This document shows, one piece after another, positions 1 to 8,281 of a DNA stretch of 64,000 bases. The translations under genes and the position numbers were made by a program. How positions within the stretch are numbered: the first letter of the stretch is position 1; each line of letters opens with the position of its first letter. The notes beneath the pieces were generated by a model that was not told the DNA's origin, searched no databases, and saw nothing but the letters and a program-made list of their open reading frames with translations. Source of the DNA: Acidovorax defluvii (lineage in GTDB: Bacteria; Pseudomonadota; Gammaproteobacteria; Burkholderiales; Burkholderiaceae_C); NCBI GenBank assembly GCA_003268905.1, contig QLTU01000006.1:153704-217703 (forward strand). The letters run 5' to 3'.

Positions 1-2
1 AG

Positions 3-920
3 CCCAGCTGGCCAGCCGATATCTGGCAGCGCGAGCGCGCCCGCTGGAGCGCCAGCATCAAGGAATCCCGCACCCGCCCTGCCACCGTGGCAGGCGAAGC
101 CTTTGCCACTGCGGTGTATGGCAGCCACCCTTATGGTTTCCGTGCCACCGAAGACACGCTGGCGCGCATCGAAGTGGCCGACATGCAGGCGTTTCATGCC
201 CGCACCATTGCCGCCTGCCGCGCGCGCGTCAGCATCGTGGGCGCCGTCAACCGCGCCCAGGCGCAGACGCTGGTGGCCACGCTGCTGTCACGCCTGCCGC
301 AGCGCACGGGGGCAGAATGCGCCCCGCTGCCGGCGGTGCCCGAAGTGCAGGCCCTCACCGCACCGGCCGAGCAGCGCATCCCCTTTGCGTCGGCCCAGGC
401 CCATGTGCTGATCGGCCAGCCCGGCTTTGCGCGCCGCGACCCGGATTTTCTGGCGCTGCTGGTGGGCAACCACATCCTCGGCGGCGGTGGTTTCACCGCG
501 CGGCTGACCAACGAGGTGCGTGAAAAACGCGGCCTGAGCTACAGCGTGTACAGCGGTTTTGCGCCCGGCCTGCATGCGGGCGCCTTCACCATCGGCCTGC
601 AGACCCGTCCCGACCAGGCCGCGCAGGCGGTGCAGGTCTCGCGCGACGTGCTCGCCCGCTTTGTGCGCGAAGGCCCCACCGAGGTCGAGCTGCGTGCCGC
701 CAAGGACAACCTGATTGGCGGCTTTGCGCTGCGCATCGACAGCAACCGCAAATTGCTGGGCAACGTGGCCAACATCGCCTGGAACGACCTGCCGCTTGAC
801 TACCTTGACCACTGGACGAAGCGGGTCGAGGCGCTCACCGTGGCCGACATCCGCGCCGCCATGGCGCGCAAACTGCAACCTGAACGCATGGTGACCGTGG
901 TGGTGGGGGGCCAGCCATGA
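3..920 (+). CDS. M16 family zinc peptidase, C-terminal part (partial)
   Basis: The open frame runs in from the left edge without a start and ends at TGA 918-920, so only about 305 C-terminal residues are present. The text fits the second domain of an M16 (pitrilysin/processing-peptidase) protein: a YGSHPYG segment near the left edge, a central GGGGFTARLTNEVREKRGLSYS stretch (written here as the block around 478-540), and a closing VVVGGQP. This domain lacks the HxxEH zinc site, which in the family sits either earlier in the same protein or in a partner protein encoded upstream. A GTG at 87 is an internal codon, not a likely start. rsmD follows 61 bases later on the same strand. Confidence 0.85.
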   Translation, partial: PSWPADIWQRERARWSASIKESRTRPATVAGEAFATAVYGSHPYGFRATEDTLARIEVADMQAFHARTIAACRARVSIVGAVNRAQAQTLVATLLSRLPQRTGAECAPLPAVPEVQALTAPAEQRIPFASAQAHVLIGQPGFARRDPDFLALLVGNHILGGGGFTARLTNEVREKRGLSYSVYSGFAPGLHAGAFTIGLQTRPDQAAQAVQVSRDVLARFVREGPTEVELRAAKDNLIGGFALRIDSNRKLLGNVANIAWNDLPLDYLDHWTKRVEALTVADIRAAMARKLQPERMVTVVVGGQP

Positions 921-981
921 GGGCCGTGCCCGGACGCCCCCGGCCCGTCTGCACCCCCACCCATTGCCTGAAAGTTTCTCC

Positions 982-1671
982 ATGAGCCGATCCACCCTGC
1001 GCCCCGAATCCCTGCCCGGCGGCCGCCTGGCCCGTGCAGCCCAGGCGGCTGCCGCAGCAGCGCCCGATACCAAGCCGGGCAAAAAAACGGCTGCCCCCGC
1101 AGCCTCCAAGGGATCGGGCGAAATCCGCATCATCGGCGGCCAATGGAAGCGCACCCGCCTGGCCGTGGCCCAGCGCCCCGGCCTGCGCCCCACACCCGAT
1201 CGCGTGCGCGAAACCCTGTTCAACTGGCTGGGCCAGGACCTCACCGGCTGGCACTGCCTGGACGCGTTTGCCGGCACCGGCGCGCTGGGGCTGGAGGCGG
1301 CTTCGCGCGGCGCCGCCGCTGTGCAGCTGGTGGAAAACGACCCCGCCCTGGTGGCCCAGCTGCACAAGCTGCAGCAGCGCCTGGCGGCCACCGTGGTGCG
1401 TGTGCAGCGTGGCGACGGTGTTGCAGCGATCAAGCACGCAGCGCCAGCCAGCCTGCATCTGGTGCTGGTGGACCCCCCGTTTGACAGCGCCTTGTTCGAG
1501 CCCGCACTGCAGGCCGCCGCCCAGGCTGTGGCGGCAGATGGCTATGTGTACCTGGAGGCGCCAACGGCATGGACCGATGAGGCGCTGGCCCCGTTTGGGC
1601 TGACCGTGCACCGCCACCTGAAGGCCGGTGCGGTGCATGCACACCTGCTTCAACGGCGACCGAAAGACTGA
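982..1671 (+). CDS. rsmD: 16S rRNA (guanine(966)-N2)-methyltransferase RsmD
   Basis: 229 residues. RsmD methylates G966 of 16S rRNA in the assembled small subunit using S-adenosylmethionine. Visible motifs are RPTPDRVRETLFNWL (about residues 69-83), the SAM-binding LDAFAGTGALGLEAASRG block (about 93-110) and the catalytic DPPF (about 163). The N-terminus carries an alanine- and lysine-rich extension of about 45 residues that the core family lacks, probably disordered. I chose ATG 982 over the in-frame TTG at 964. It lies between the M16 peptidase and coaD, and the common rsmD-coaD pairing is separated here by an R-family repeat. Confidence 0.95.
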   Translation: MSRSTLRPESLPGGRLARAAQAAAAAAPDTKPGKKTAAPAASKGSGEIRIIGGQWKRTRLAVAQRPGLRPTPDRVRETLFNWLGQDLTGWHCLDAFAGTGALGLEAASRGAAAVQLVENDPALVAQLHKLQQRLAATVVRVQRGDGVAAIKHAAPASLHLVLVDPPFDSALFEPALQAAAQAVAADGYVYLEAPTAWTDEALAPFGLTVHRHLKAGAVHAHLLQRRPKD

Positions 1672-1687
1672 TATATTTGTGCTGGCT

Positions 1688-1696
1688 TGCTATAAT
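1688..1696 (+). promoter_or_regulatory. candidate extended -10 promoter for coaD
   Basis: TGCTATAAT is a perfect extended -10 box (TGnTATAAT) with no obvious -35. It sits at the left edge of the R-family repeat at 1691-1747, about 195 bases before coaD. The hexamer match is directly visible. Promoter activity is inferred. Confidence 0.35.
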
Positions 1697-1747
1697 AAAT
1701 ATAGCTAATTGCGCTTATTGGACAAGCGCTAGAGCCCTATTTGGCAT
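1691..1747 (+). repeat. R-family hairpin repeat, copy R1
   Basis: Forward copy: ATATAGCT, then GCGCTTATTGGACAAGCGC (a stem-loop), then TAGAGCC. It lies between rsmD and coaD. The first arm is diverged (AATT in place of GCTA). Confidence 0.8.
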
Positions 1748-1891
1748 AAAAGTCAGCGGGCAGGCATTGCGGCCCTTGCGTGCGCGCAGCGCGCCGCATA
1801 ATGCGCCCACACGGCCCGGCAGGCTTGCCGTGGCGGCCATCAGGTCCGCAAGCCGAGGCCAACCCATCTACCCACCAGGAGACCCCAGCCC

Positions 1892-2392
1892 ATGGCCCAC
1901 AACGTGCTCGCCGTTTACCCCGGAACTTTCGACCCCATCACCCTGGGGCATGAAGACCTGGTGCGCCGTGCGGCGCAACTGTTTGACCGGGTGATAGTGG
2001 CCGTAGCCATGGCCCACCACAAAAAGACCCTTTTCAACCTGGACGAGCGCATGGACATGGCGCGCGCGGCCCTGCGCGACTGCCCGCAGGTGAGCGTCGA
2101 ACCCTTCGAGGGCCTGGTGACCGAGTTCACCGCGGCGCGCGGCGGCACCGCCATGCTGCGCGGCCTGCGATCGGGCACCGATTTCGACTACGAATTCCAG
2201 CTGGCGGGCATGAACCGGGCGCTGGTGCCGCACATCGAGACGGTGTTCCTCACACCCAGCAGCCAGCACCAGTTCATCAGCAGCACGCTGGTGCGCGAAA
2301 TTGCCACGCTGGGCGGCGACGTGGCGCAGTTCGTTTCACCCGTGGTGCACGAGCGCCTGATGCACAAGCTCCAACGCGCAGCATCGGCCTGA
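1892..2392 (+). CDS. coaD: phosphopantetheine adenylyltransferase
   Basis: 166 residues, normal length. It transfers AMP from ATP to 4'-phosphopantetheine in the fourth step of coenzyme A synthesis in the cytoplasm. The nucleotidyltransferase signature GTFDPITLGH (residues 11-20) is intact, and ISSTLVREIA near residue 130 matches the second conserved block (ISSxxVR). AGGAG precedes the ATG at 9-10 bases. Two other CoA-pathway blocks, panC-panB and panD, also lie in this window. The downstream metallopeptidase gene is convergent and begins only 3 bases after the coaD stop. Confidence 0.97.
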   Translation: MAHNVLAVYPGTFDPITLGHEDLVRRAAQLFDRVIVAVAMAHHKKTLFNLDERMDMARAALRDCPQVSVEPFEGLVTEFTAARGGTAMLRGLRSGTDFDYEFQLAGMNRALVPHIETVFLTPSSQHQFISSTLVREIATLGGDVAQFVSPVVHERLMHKLQRAASA

Positions 2393-2395
2393 GTC

Positions 2396-3475
2396 TCAGC
2401 CTGCGGGGGCCTGCACCAGGTCATGCACAAACCGCAGCTTGCCCATGGCGCCAGATGACAACGCAAAAGGGTAGGCGTCGTTCTGCCCCAGGCTGCGGTT
2501 CAGGCTGTTGAGCATCAGGGTCAGGGGCACCCACTGGCGCACCATGTCGTCAAACGACGGGCGCGGGTTGGCGAAGGGGTCGGTCACCTGTTGGTGCTGG
2601 GCGGCGTTCGGGTCGGGCACGGTCACGCTGGTCTGGTAGCTGGCGGCGGTTTCGAGCAGGTCCACCATGTGCAGGTAATGTGCCCAGGTTTCGGCCCAGT
2701 CTTCCCAGGGGTGCGACGCGGCGTAGCTGCTCACATGGTGCTGGCGCCAGTCGCCCAGGTCGTTGCCTCTGGCGTAGTGGGCGCTCAAGGCGGTGGCGTA
2801 ATCAAGGCGCTCGTCGCCAAACACGCTGCGAAAGGCCTCCAGGCGATGGCCGTCGCGCACCAGCTGGTCCCAGTAGAAGTGGCCCGATTCGTGGCGCAGG
2901 TGGCCGATGAGGGTGCGGTAGGGCTCGCCCAGCGCCACACGCCGCTGTGCGCGCTCGCCGTCGTCGGCTTCTGCCACATTGAGGGTGATGGTGCCGCCGT
3001 GGTGGCCCGTGAGGATGGGCGGCCCACCAGGCCAGTCGGCCAGAAACTCGAACACCGGCCCGGCCCGGCCCGGTGCGGGCTCCAGTCCCAGGCGTGCGAG
3101 GGTGTAGAAAAGCTGGCGCTTGGCCGATTCAATCTGCTTCCAGCGGCCCAGGTTGGCGGGCTCGGAGAGGTCGGGCAGCACGCGCGTTTGCCGGCATGAA
3201 GCACACAGCGGCGAAAAATCGTTGGCTGGCACGGCAAAGTTGCAGGCGTCGTAGGCGGTGCGGTTGCCGCACATGCGATAGAGCCGGCCGCTGTAGTCGG
3301 CACTGCCGCGGTGTCCCATCCTGCGCCACAGGTCCGGCCCGTCTTGCGATGCAGGGGCCAGCGCCGCCATGGTGAACAGGTCGGGCACAAAGGCGAGCGT
3401 GCTGCCGCAGTGCAGGCACTGCACGCTGTCAAAAAAAACCAGATGACCGCAATGGTCGCAATTGAATACCCGCAT
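2396..3475 (-). CDS. zinc-ribbon putative metallopeptidase (DUF2248-type)
   Basis: 359 residues from ATG 3473-3475, chosen because the zinc ribbon begins at once (CDHCG, then CLHCG, residues 5-24), whereas upstream in-frame residues look non-coding. A second Cys set, C..C..CASC, lies at about residues 70-105. HESGHFYWD near residue 195 is an HExxH metal site. This arrangement matches a family of putative zinc-binding peptidases annotated DUF2248 / zinc-ribbon_6. Substrate and role are unknown. The protein has no signal peptide and is probably cytoplasmic. It is transcribed convergently with coaD. Confidence 0.75.
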   Translation of the reverse strand: MRVFNCDHCGHLVFFDSVQCLHCGSTLAFVPDLFTMAALAPASQDGPDLWRRMGHRGSADYSGRLYRMCGNRTAYDACNFAVPANDFSPLCASCRQTRVLPDLSEPANLGRWKQIESAKRQLFYTLARLGLEPAPGRAGPVFEFLADWPGGPPILTGHHGGTITLNVAEADDGERAQRRVALGEPYRTLIGHLRHESGHFYWDQLVRDGHRLEAFRSVFGDERLDYATALSAHYARGNDLGDWRQHHVSSYAASHPWEDWAETWAHYLHMVDLLETAASYQTSVTVPDPNAAQHQQVTDPFANPRPSFDDMVRQWVPLTLMLNSLNRSLGQNDAYPFALSSGAMGKLRFVHDLVQAPAG

Positions 3476-3563
3476 GGTGGTGCAGCTTAACCCCTGCGAA
3501 CAAGCGCGGGGCGGGCCAAACAGGCAAAGATCGTAAAGAGGGAGGCGCGAGGCAGCGGGACGC

Positions 3564-3610
3564 AAAGAAAAAGGGCACAAGCGCCGGATGTGTGTCCGGC
3601 GCTTGTGCCC
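3564..3610 (-). terminator. rho-independent terminator of the BON gene
   Basis: A 16-bp perfect stem (GGGCACAAGCGCCGGA with its complement, 3573-3588 and 3595-3610) and a 6-base loop, followed on the minus strand by TTTTTCTTT. It sits directly downstream of the BON lipoprotein gene and is oriented to end its transcript. Confidence 0.9.
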
Positions 3611-3672
3611 TTTATCAACCTCACCGCTGCGGCAGGGCTTGCGCCGTTGCCGAGAGCGACGGGCATCAACGC

Positions 3673-3990
3673 TCAGGGGCGCACAACGATGCTGTTGCGT
3701 ACTTCCTTGACGTTCTTGGTGCTGCGTGCAATGGCTTCAGCCTGGTCCTTTTCGGCTTGCGATTTTGCAAAACCCGACAGCTGGACCGTGCCGTTCAGCG
3801 TTTCAACGCTGATGGAAGTGGCCGCCACCGTCTTGTCTTCTGCCATCTTGGCCTTGACGGCGGTGGTGATGCCTGCGTCGTCTACATAGGCGCCAAGGGT
3901 TTCTTGGTTGCGCGCAACGGCGCAGCCGGTGGCGGTGACAACGGTGATGGCTGCAGCTGCTGCAAAGGCAAGGGCGCGTGCGTATTTCAT
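3673..3990 (-). CDS. BON-domain lipoprotein (OsmY-like)
   Basis: 105 residues. The start at 3990 is preferred over the in-frame ATG at 4005 because AAGGA lies 7 bases before it. The N-terminus is a hydrophobic signal ending in a lipobox-like ATGC (Cys at about residue 22). The rest is one BON domain: an ITTAVKAKMAED helix, VxVxTxNGTVQLSGF strands, then a closing VKEVRNSIVV. BON proteins bind membranes and are commonly induced by osmotic or envelope stress. It is one of four adjacent minus-strand stress-type genes (3.7-5.3 kb) and has its own strong terminator. Confidence 0.88.
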   Translation of the reverse strand: MKYARALAFAAAAAITVVTATGCAVARNQETLGAYVDDAGITTAVKAKMAEDKTVAATSISVETLNGTVQLSGFAKSQAEKDQAEAIARSTKNVKEVRNSIVVRP

Positions 3991-4098
3991 GGTGTATTCC
4001 TTCATAGAGTTGGGACGCGGGTGCTAGGGAAAATCACAGTCTGCCGGTTTATTGCACCCTCCGTAACCGGCTGGCTGTTGTGGTGCTGGAAGCGAGGG

Positions 4099-4653
4099 CT
4101 AAGCTTCCAGCAAATCCTTGAGTTCGTCGGCATGTTCTTCTTCGTCGGCCAGTATGGCTTCGAGCATGCGTTTGGTGGTCGGGTCTTTGTCGCCAATCAG
4201 TGCAATCATCTGGCGATAGGCCTCCACGGCAATCCGCTCGGCCACCAGGTTGGCTTTCACCATGGCCTTGAGGTCTGACGAGGTGTCGTATTCGGCATGG
4301 CTACGGGCCAGCAAGGTGTCCGGCGAAAAGTCGGGCTCACCGCCCAACTGAACGATGCGCCGTGCAATCAGGTCTGCATGGGCCGTTTCCTCATTGGCAT
4401 GCACCATGAACTCCGCTGCAATGGCGGGCGACGACATACCATGAGCGGTGAAGTGGTGGCGCTTGTAGCGCAGCACGCACACCAGCTCGGTTGCCAGGGC
4501 ATCGTTGAGCAGGCGCACGATGTCATCGCGGTGCTGGCGGAAAGCTGGCGTGACAGCCCCCTCGTCGAGGTGGCTCGAGCCCGCGGCCTTGAGGGCCTTC
4601 TCGTCGAGCGTCATGCCCGAGGCATGGGGGGCTAGCTGGCTGATCGTATTCAT
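4099..4653 (-). CDS. ferritin-like (bacterioferritin/Dps-type) di-iron protein
   Basis: 184 residues from ATG 4653. It is a four-helix ferritin fold with recognisable iron-ligand patterns: ATELVCVLRY (helix A Glu), NEETAHADLIA (ExxH), ERIAVEAYRQMI, and DEEEHADEL near the C-terminus. The family stores iron or detoxifies iron and peroxide. It lacks the conserved haem Met context I would expect of a classical bacterioferritin, so ferritin-like is the safer call. The first 35 residues are a variable lead. It lies within the stress-type cluster between the BON and DUF883 genes. Confidence 0.85.
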   Translation of the reverse strand: MNTISQLAPHASGMTLDEKALKAAGSSHLDEGAVTPAFRQHRDDIVRLLNDALATELVCVLRYKRHHFTAHGMSSPAIAAEFMVHANEETAHADLIARRIVQLGGEPDFSPDTLLARSHAEYDTSSDLKAMVKANLVAERIAVEAYRQMIALIGDKDPTTKRMLEAILADEEEHADELKDLLEA

Positions 4654-4691
4654 GGGGGCACCTTCAACGTGGGCAACAGCGCTGTGATGGA

Positions 4692-5081
4692 TCAGGAGTT
4701 GCGGCGACGGGACAACACCAGCAACGCGGCTGCCACAACGGCACCCGCAGCAGCGGCAATGGCCACCGACTTGCCCGGTTGCTGCACCACGTAACGCGTG
4801 GTGGCGTCGGCGGCATGTTGCACCTGGCGACGTGCGCGGGCGCCGGTGTCGGCGCAAAAATCGATGCTGCGCGCAGCCAGGTCTTGGGCGCGAGTGGCCA
4901 GGTCGTCGATCACCGGGCTGGCTTCGCGGCGCAGGTGGCGCACGCCGGTCTCGGCCTTTTCCAGGGATTCATTGGCAACGTCCCGCGTGCTCTGCACGGC
5001 GTCCTGAGCGCTTTGCAGCACGTTGTTTGCCAGATTGCGGGCGTTGTCTGCTACTTTGTCGGTGGTGGATTGGATACTCAT
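4692..5081 (-). CDS. DUF883/ElaB-YqjD-like membrane-anchored protein
   Basis: 129 residues, starting at ATG 5081 with CGGAG upstream. A long amphipathic helical region with repeated Ala/Gln/Asp heptads (residues 1-95) is followed by one C-terminal transmembrane segment (about 103-122, VAIAAAAGAVVAAALLVL) and an RRR tail. This is the architecture of ElaB/YqjD, inner-membrane proteins that associate with ribosomes in stationary phase in E. coli. A role in stress or stationary phase is inferred from the family and neighbours. Confidence 0.8.
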   Translation of the reverse strand: MSIQSTTDKVADNARNLANNVLQSAQDAVQSTRDVANESLEKAETGVRHLRREASPVIDDLATRAQDLAARSIDFCADTGARARRQVQHAADATTRYVVQQPGKSVAIAAAAGAVVAAALLVLSRRRNS

Positions 5082-5156
5082 GGATATTCTCCGGAAAAAA
5101 TGGGGGGCTTGAGCCAGGGGCTGTAAGAGGGGGCTGGAAAGCAAGATGGCAGGGGG

Positions 5157-5321
5157 TCAACCCTTTTTCATCAGGCCCAGCACAAAGGTCACGATGGTCA
5201 TGATCACGAACACAAAGAACAGGATCTTGGCAATGCCAACGGCGCCTGCCGCAATGCCACCAAAGCCGAACACGGCGGCGATGAGTGCGATGACCAGAAA
5301 GACAACGGCGTAATGCAGCAT
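5157..5321 (-). CDS. DUF1328 (YtjA-like) small membrane protein
   Basis: 54 residues, missed by length-filtered gene callers. The second of two in-frame ATGs (5321 rather than 5327) is preferred because AAGGAG then sits 6 bases upstream. The protein begins [20 protein letters not shown], contains [17 protein letters not shown], and ends MKKG: two hydrophobic helices with a glycine-rich turn, as in DUF1328. Function is unknown. The family is widespread beside stress genes, as here, and its stop lies 76 bases before the DUF883 start, so the two are probably co-transcribed. Confidence 0.9.
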   Translation of the reverse strand: MLHYAVVFLVIALIAAVFGFGGIAAGAVGIAKILFFVFVIMTIVTFVLGLMKKG

Positions 5322-5553
5322 TTCCATCTCCTTATGGGGCCGGTGGTACCGGCAGTTGGTTGGCGCCAGAAAATTCAGCGCCTGAGATGTACTGTAGGCA
5401 ACACCGCCCGCCCTGAATGCCGGTGGCTGGCGCGGCCCCGTGTCAGCGCATGGATGGCCGGCTTGTAGGACGTCACCGATGGTCCGGCCACGGTTGGAGC
5501 CCCCGCACGGATGTGCAGGGCGGGGAGTCAGCAGTTCGTTGTGCGCGGTTGGC

Positions 5554-6918
5554 TCAGCGCGGCTTGGGCAGAACTGCCGATATCAGCGTGCCACTGTCGG
5601 GGCTCGAAGTGATGGTCAGACGTCCGCCTGCGGCTTCTACCCGGTGGCGCATGCCGGCCAGCCCGTGTGACGTGGGGCCTACGCCCGCCGGGTCGAAGCC
5701 CGCGCCATCGTCGCGCACCTGCACCGCCGCATGGGTGGGGTAGCCGTGCACGGTCACCAGCACCTTTTTTGCCTTGGCGTATTTGCTGATGTTGGTGAGG
5801 GCCTCTTGCACCAGCCGGTAGACCGTGAGCTGGGTGGCCTCTGTCAGTTCTACAGCCTCCAGATTGGTCTCGACCTCGATACCGGTACCCTCGGCATGTT
5901 CGCGGGTCAGGATCTCAAGGGCTGCCGTCAGCCCCAGGTTGGACAGCGAGGAGGGGCGCAGGTCTTCGATGATGCGGCGCTTGAGGGCAATGCCACTGTT
6001 GAGCGTTTCGTTCAGGTGCTTGAGGCGTTCGGCAATGTCGGGCGCCTGGTGATCGATCTTGGACTTGAGCCGGGCCACGTCGAGCTTGGCAGAGGTCAGC
6101 AAGGCACCCAGTTCGTCGTGCAACTCACGCGCAAGGAAGCCGCGCTCGTCTTCGCGCACCTGCTGCAGATGGCTGGCCAGTTCGGACAGCGACGCGGTGC
6201 GCTCGCGCACCAGGCCTTCGAGCCGCTCACGCTCATGCTCCAGCACTTCCTGCTCGCGCTGGTTCATCTGTTGCAGGGTGCGCGCCTGGCGCAGGTACAT
6301 GTAGAACGCCAGCAGCCCGATGGCCGTTACGGTGGCAATGCCGATGCGCGACAGCATCAGCGACTGCACAATCTGGTGGCGGCTGTCCTCGACCGTCTGG
6401 GCGCTGCGATCGATCAGCGCGTGGGCCTGCTTGCGAATCGACTGCATGTGCTCCTTGCCCACGTCCGTATGGAGGATTAACTTCCATGCATCCTCGTTGC
6501 CCTGCCGGCGCAGGCGCAGGCTCAGTTCCATCTCGGCCAGTTTGCGCGAGACTTCGCGCGACAGATTCGCAAACTGTTGCAGGTCATCGGGTGACTTCAG
6601 ATACCGGTTGCGCAACTCGTCCAGGTTGGCTTGCACGGTGACAACGGCCTTGTCGTAGGGCTCCAGGTAGGTTTCGTTGCCGGTCAGAAGGTAGCCGCGC
6701 TGGCCGGTTTCCGCGTCCAGCATGCTTTGCAAAAGGCGGTTGACCGCATTGCGGGTCTGCTGCCCCTCGTTCATTGCTACCACCGCTTCCTGCGAGCGCA
6801 TGTGCCCGGCTTCGTTGATACCGATGAGCACCAGCGCCGCCAGCAGGGCGAAAGGCAGGCTGACCGCCATCGTTCGGCTTTTTTGCAGCCAGTGCCGTGA
6901 GTTTTCTTTGAAGGTCAT
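5554..6918 (-). CDS. CHASE3 sensor histidine kinase (NarX/DegS class)
   Basis: 454 residues from ATG 6918 (an upstream in-frame TTG at 6972 is less likely). Order: transmembrane helix about residues 17-36; CHASE3 sensor about 40-180 with the typical [15 protein letters not shown] block; second transmembrane helix about 187-207; coiled coil; HisKA_3 with the phosphoacceptor in [12 protein letters not shown]; HATPase with [14 protein letters not shown] and GLAGMRHR. This class usually autophosphorylates and signals to a LuxR-type regulator. Such a regulator is encoded divergently 119 bases away (7038-7670), so the pair probably shares a control region. The stimulus is unknown. Confidence 0.93.
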   Translation of the reverse strand: MTFKENSRHWLQKSRTMAVSLPFALLAALVLIGINEAGHMRSQEAVVAMNEGQQTRNAVNRLLQSMLDAETGQRGYLLTGNETYLEPYDKAVVTVQANLDELRNRYLKSPDDLQQFANLSREVSRKLAEMELSLRLRRQGNEDAWKLILHTDVGKEHMQSIRKQAHALIDRSAQTVEDSRHQIVQSLMLSRIGIATVTAIGLLAFYMYLRQARTLQQMNQREQEVLEHERERLEGLVRERTASLSELASHLQQVREDERGFLARELHDELGALLTSAKLDVARLKSKIDHQAPDIAERLKHLNETLNSGIALKRRIIEDLRPSSLSNLGLTAALEILTREHAEGTGIEVETNLEAVELTEATQLTVYRLVQEALTNISKYAKAKKVLVTVHGYPTHAAVQVRDDGAGFDPAGVGPTSHGLAGMRHRVEAAGGRLTITSSPDSGTLISAVLPKPR

Positions 6919-7037
6919 GCGGAGTATTCGGATAATGTCGGGAACTGGTAGGCTTTTGCCTTCTTTGCGCAAGACGGCGCACCTGTTTGCAACAACAACG
7001 ACCCGGGGGTGGCATGGCCACCCCCCGAAAGAGGATC

Positions 7038-7670
7038 ATGATCAAGATCGGCATTGTGGATGACCATGCGATTGTTCGCTCCGGCCTGCGGCAGTTTCTG
7101 TCGGAGCATGTGGATTTGCGCGTGGAGGGCGAAGCGGGCAATGGCCGCGAAGCCATCGACCTCGTGCGCAACCATGAAATCGATGTGCTGTTGATGGACC
7201 TCTCCATGCCCGGCCAGAGCGGGCTGGATGCGCTGGCCATGCTGCGTGCCAAGGCGCCCGACATGGGCATTCTCATCCTGAGCGGCTATCCCGAAGAGCA
7301 TTACGCCATCAACCTGATCCGCCAGGGCGCCAGTGGCTACCTCAACAAGGAGTGCGAGCCCTCCGAGATCGTCGAGGCCATTCGCACCATCGCGCTGGGG
7401 CGGCGTTATCTCACGCCTGCCGTGGCCGAGCTGTTGGCGCAGCAACTCAATCGCAAGGACGATGCGCCGCCACACGAGCAGTTGTCTGAGCGGGAATTCC
7501 AGGTGTTTTTGAAGCTGGCCAAGGGCGAAACGGCTGGCGATATCGCCAAGGCCTTGTCGCTGAGTGTGAAGACCGTCAGCACCTATCGCACGCGGCTCAT
7601 GGAAAAAATGGCCCTTTCGTCCAATAGCGATCTGACCTATTACGCGCTGAAAAACCGGCTGATCGACTGA
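7038..7670 (+). CDS. NarL/FixJ-type response regulator
   Basis: 210 residues from ATG 7038, with AGAGGA 3-8 bases upstream. The receiver domain (about residues 2-118) has the acidic pair in VDDHA, the phosphoacceptor in LLMDLSMPG (about 55) and the KEC lysine near 103. A LuxR/GerE helix-turn-helix follows (about 145-205: LSEREFQVFLKLAKGETAGD, then LSLSVKTVSTYRTRLMEKM). It is divergent from, and presumably the partner of, the CHASE3 kinase. Targets may include the nearby stress-type genes; this is inference from proximity only. Confidence 0.93.
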   Translation: MIKIGIVDDHAIVRSGLRQFLSEHVDLRVEGEAGNGREAIDLVRNHEIDVLLMDLSMPGQSGLDALAMLRAKAPDMGILILSGYPEEHYAINLIRQGASGYLNKECEPSEIVEAIRTIALGRRYLTPAVAELLAQQLNRKDDAPPHEQLSEREFQVFLKLAKGETAGDIAKALSLSVKTVSTYRTRLMEKMALSSNSDLTYYALKNRLID

Positions 7671-7753
7671 CAGGCGGGGCCTGTGCCCCCGGCAGCGCTT
7701 TGGCAGCGCCTTGTCAGGGGTGCCCCGGCACAGTCTGTGCAGGGCGAGGGGCG

Positions 7754-8179
7754 TCACGGCGCGTCCGGTCCAGGCGTTGGGGCACAATCTGACGCCTTGC
7801 TGCTGTGCTCGATGCAATAGTCCACCAGGGCATCGATTTCATTGGATTTGTCAAAGACCGCATCGACACCGAGTTGCGCGCAGCGCATACGCACATCGGT
7901 AGTGGCGTAGTTGCTCAGCACCACCATTTTCTGGCCAGGTTCGCGTGCGCGGCAGGCAGCCAGCACGCCAAGGCCGCTGCCCTGGCGAAGAAAAAGATCC
8001 ACGATCGCCAAGTCCCACTGTCCGCTGTGGGCCATCAGCCACTCCTTGCCTTCATCTTCGGTGGCGGCGGCACCTACGGCTTCTACACACGCCAGTTCTT
8101 CCAGTGCGTCAATCAGATTCGCCCGGATCGTGGCGTTGTCTTCAACAATATAGGTACGGAGTTTCACAGCCTGATCCAT
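7754..8179 (-). CDS. receiver-only response regulator
   Basis: 141 residues from ATG 8179. A single receiver domain: VEDNATIRANL (acidic pocket), phosphoacceptor in LAIVDLFLRQGSG (about residue 59), the Ser/Thr switch in VVLSNYA, and DKSNE for the conserved Lys. There is no output domain, and the C-terminus is a short Pro-rich tail. Stand-alone receivers act by protein contact or as phosphate sinks. It is convergent with the NarL-type regulator and may be a modulator of the same system; this is inferred. Confidence 0.85.
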   Translation of the reverse strand: MDQAVKLRTYIVEDNATIRANLIDALEELACVEAVGAAATEDEGKEWLMAHSGQWDLAIVDLFLRQGSGLGVLAACRAREPGQKMVVLSNYATTDVRMRCAQLGVDAVFDKSNEIDALVDYCIEHSSKASDCAPTPGPDAP

Positions 8180-8281
8180 GGGGTGCGACCGGTGCAAAGG
8201 TGCGAAGGCCGAGCCTTGAATTTAACGGGGTCGATGGGTGGATTCTGCCAGCCGTTACACGTTGTAGCCGTAGGACGTTTC

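Noticed and set aside
5328..5553. Possible small gene or RNA between the DUF1328 and kinase genes
   Set aside because: No open frame with a ribosome site, and no hairpin with a T-run was found.
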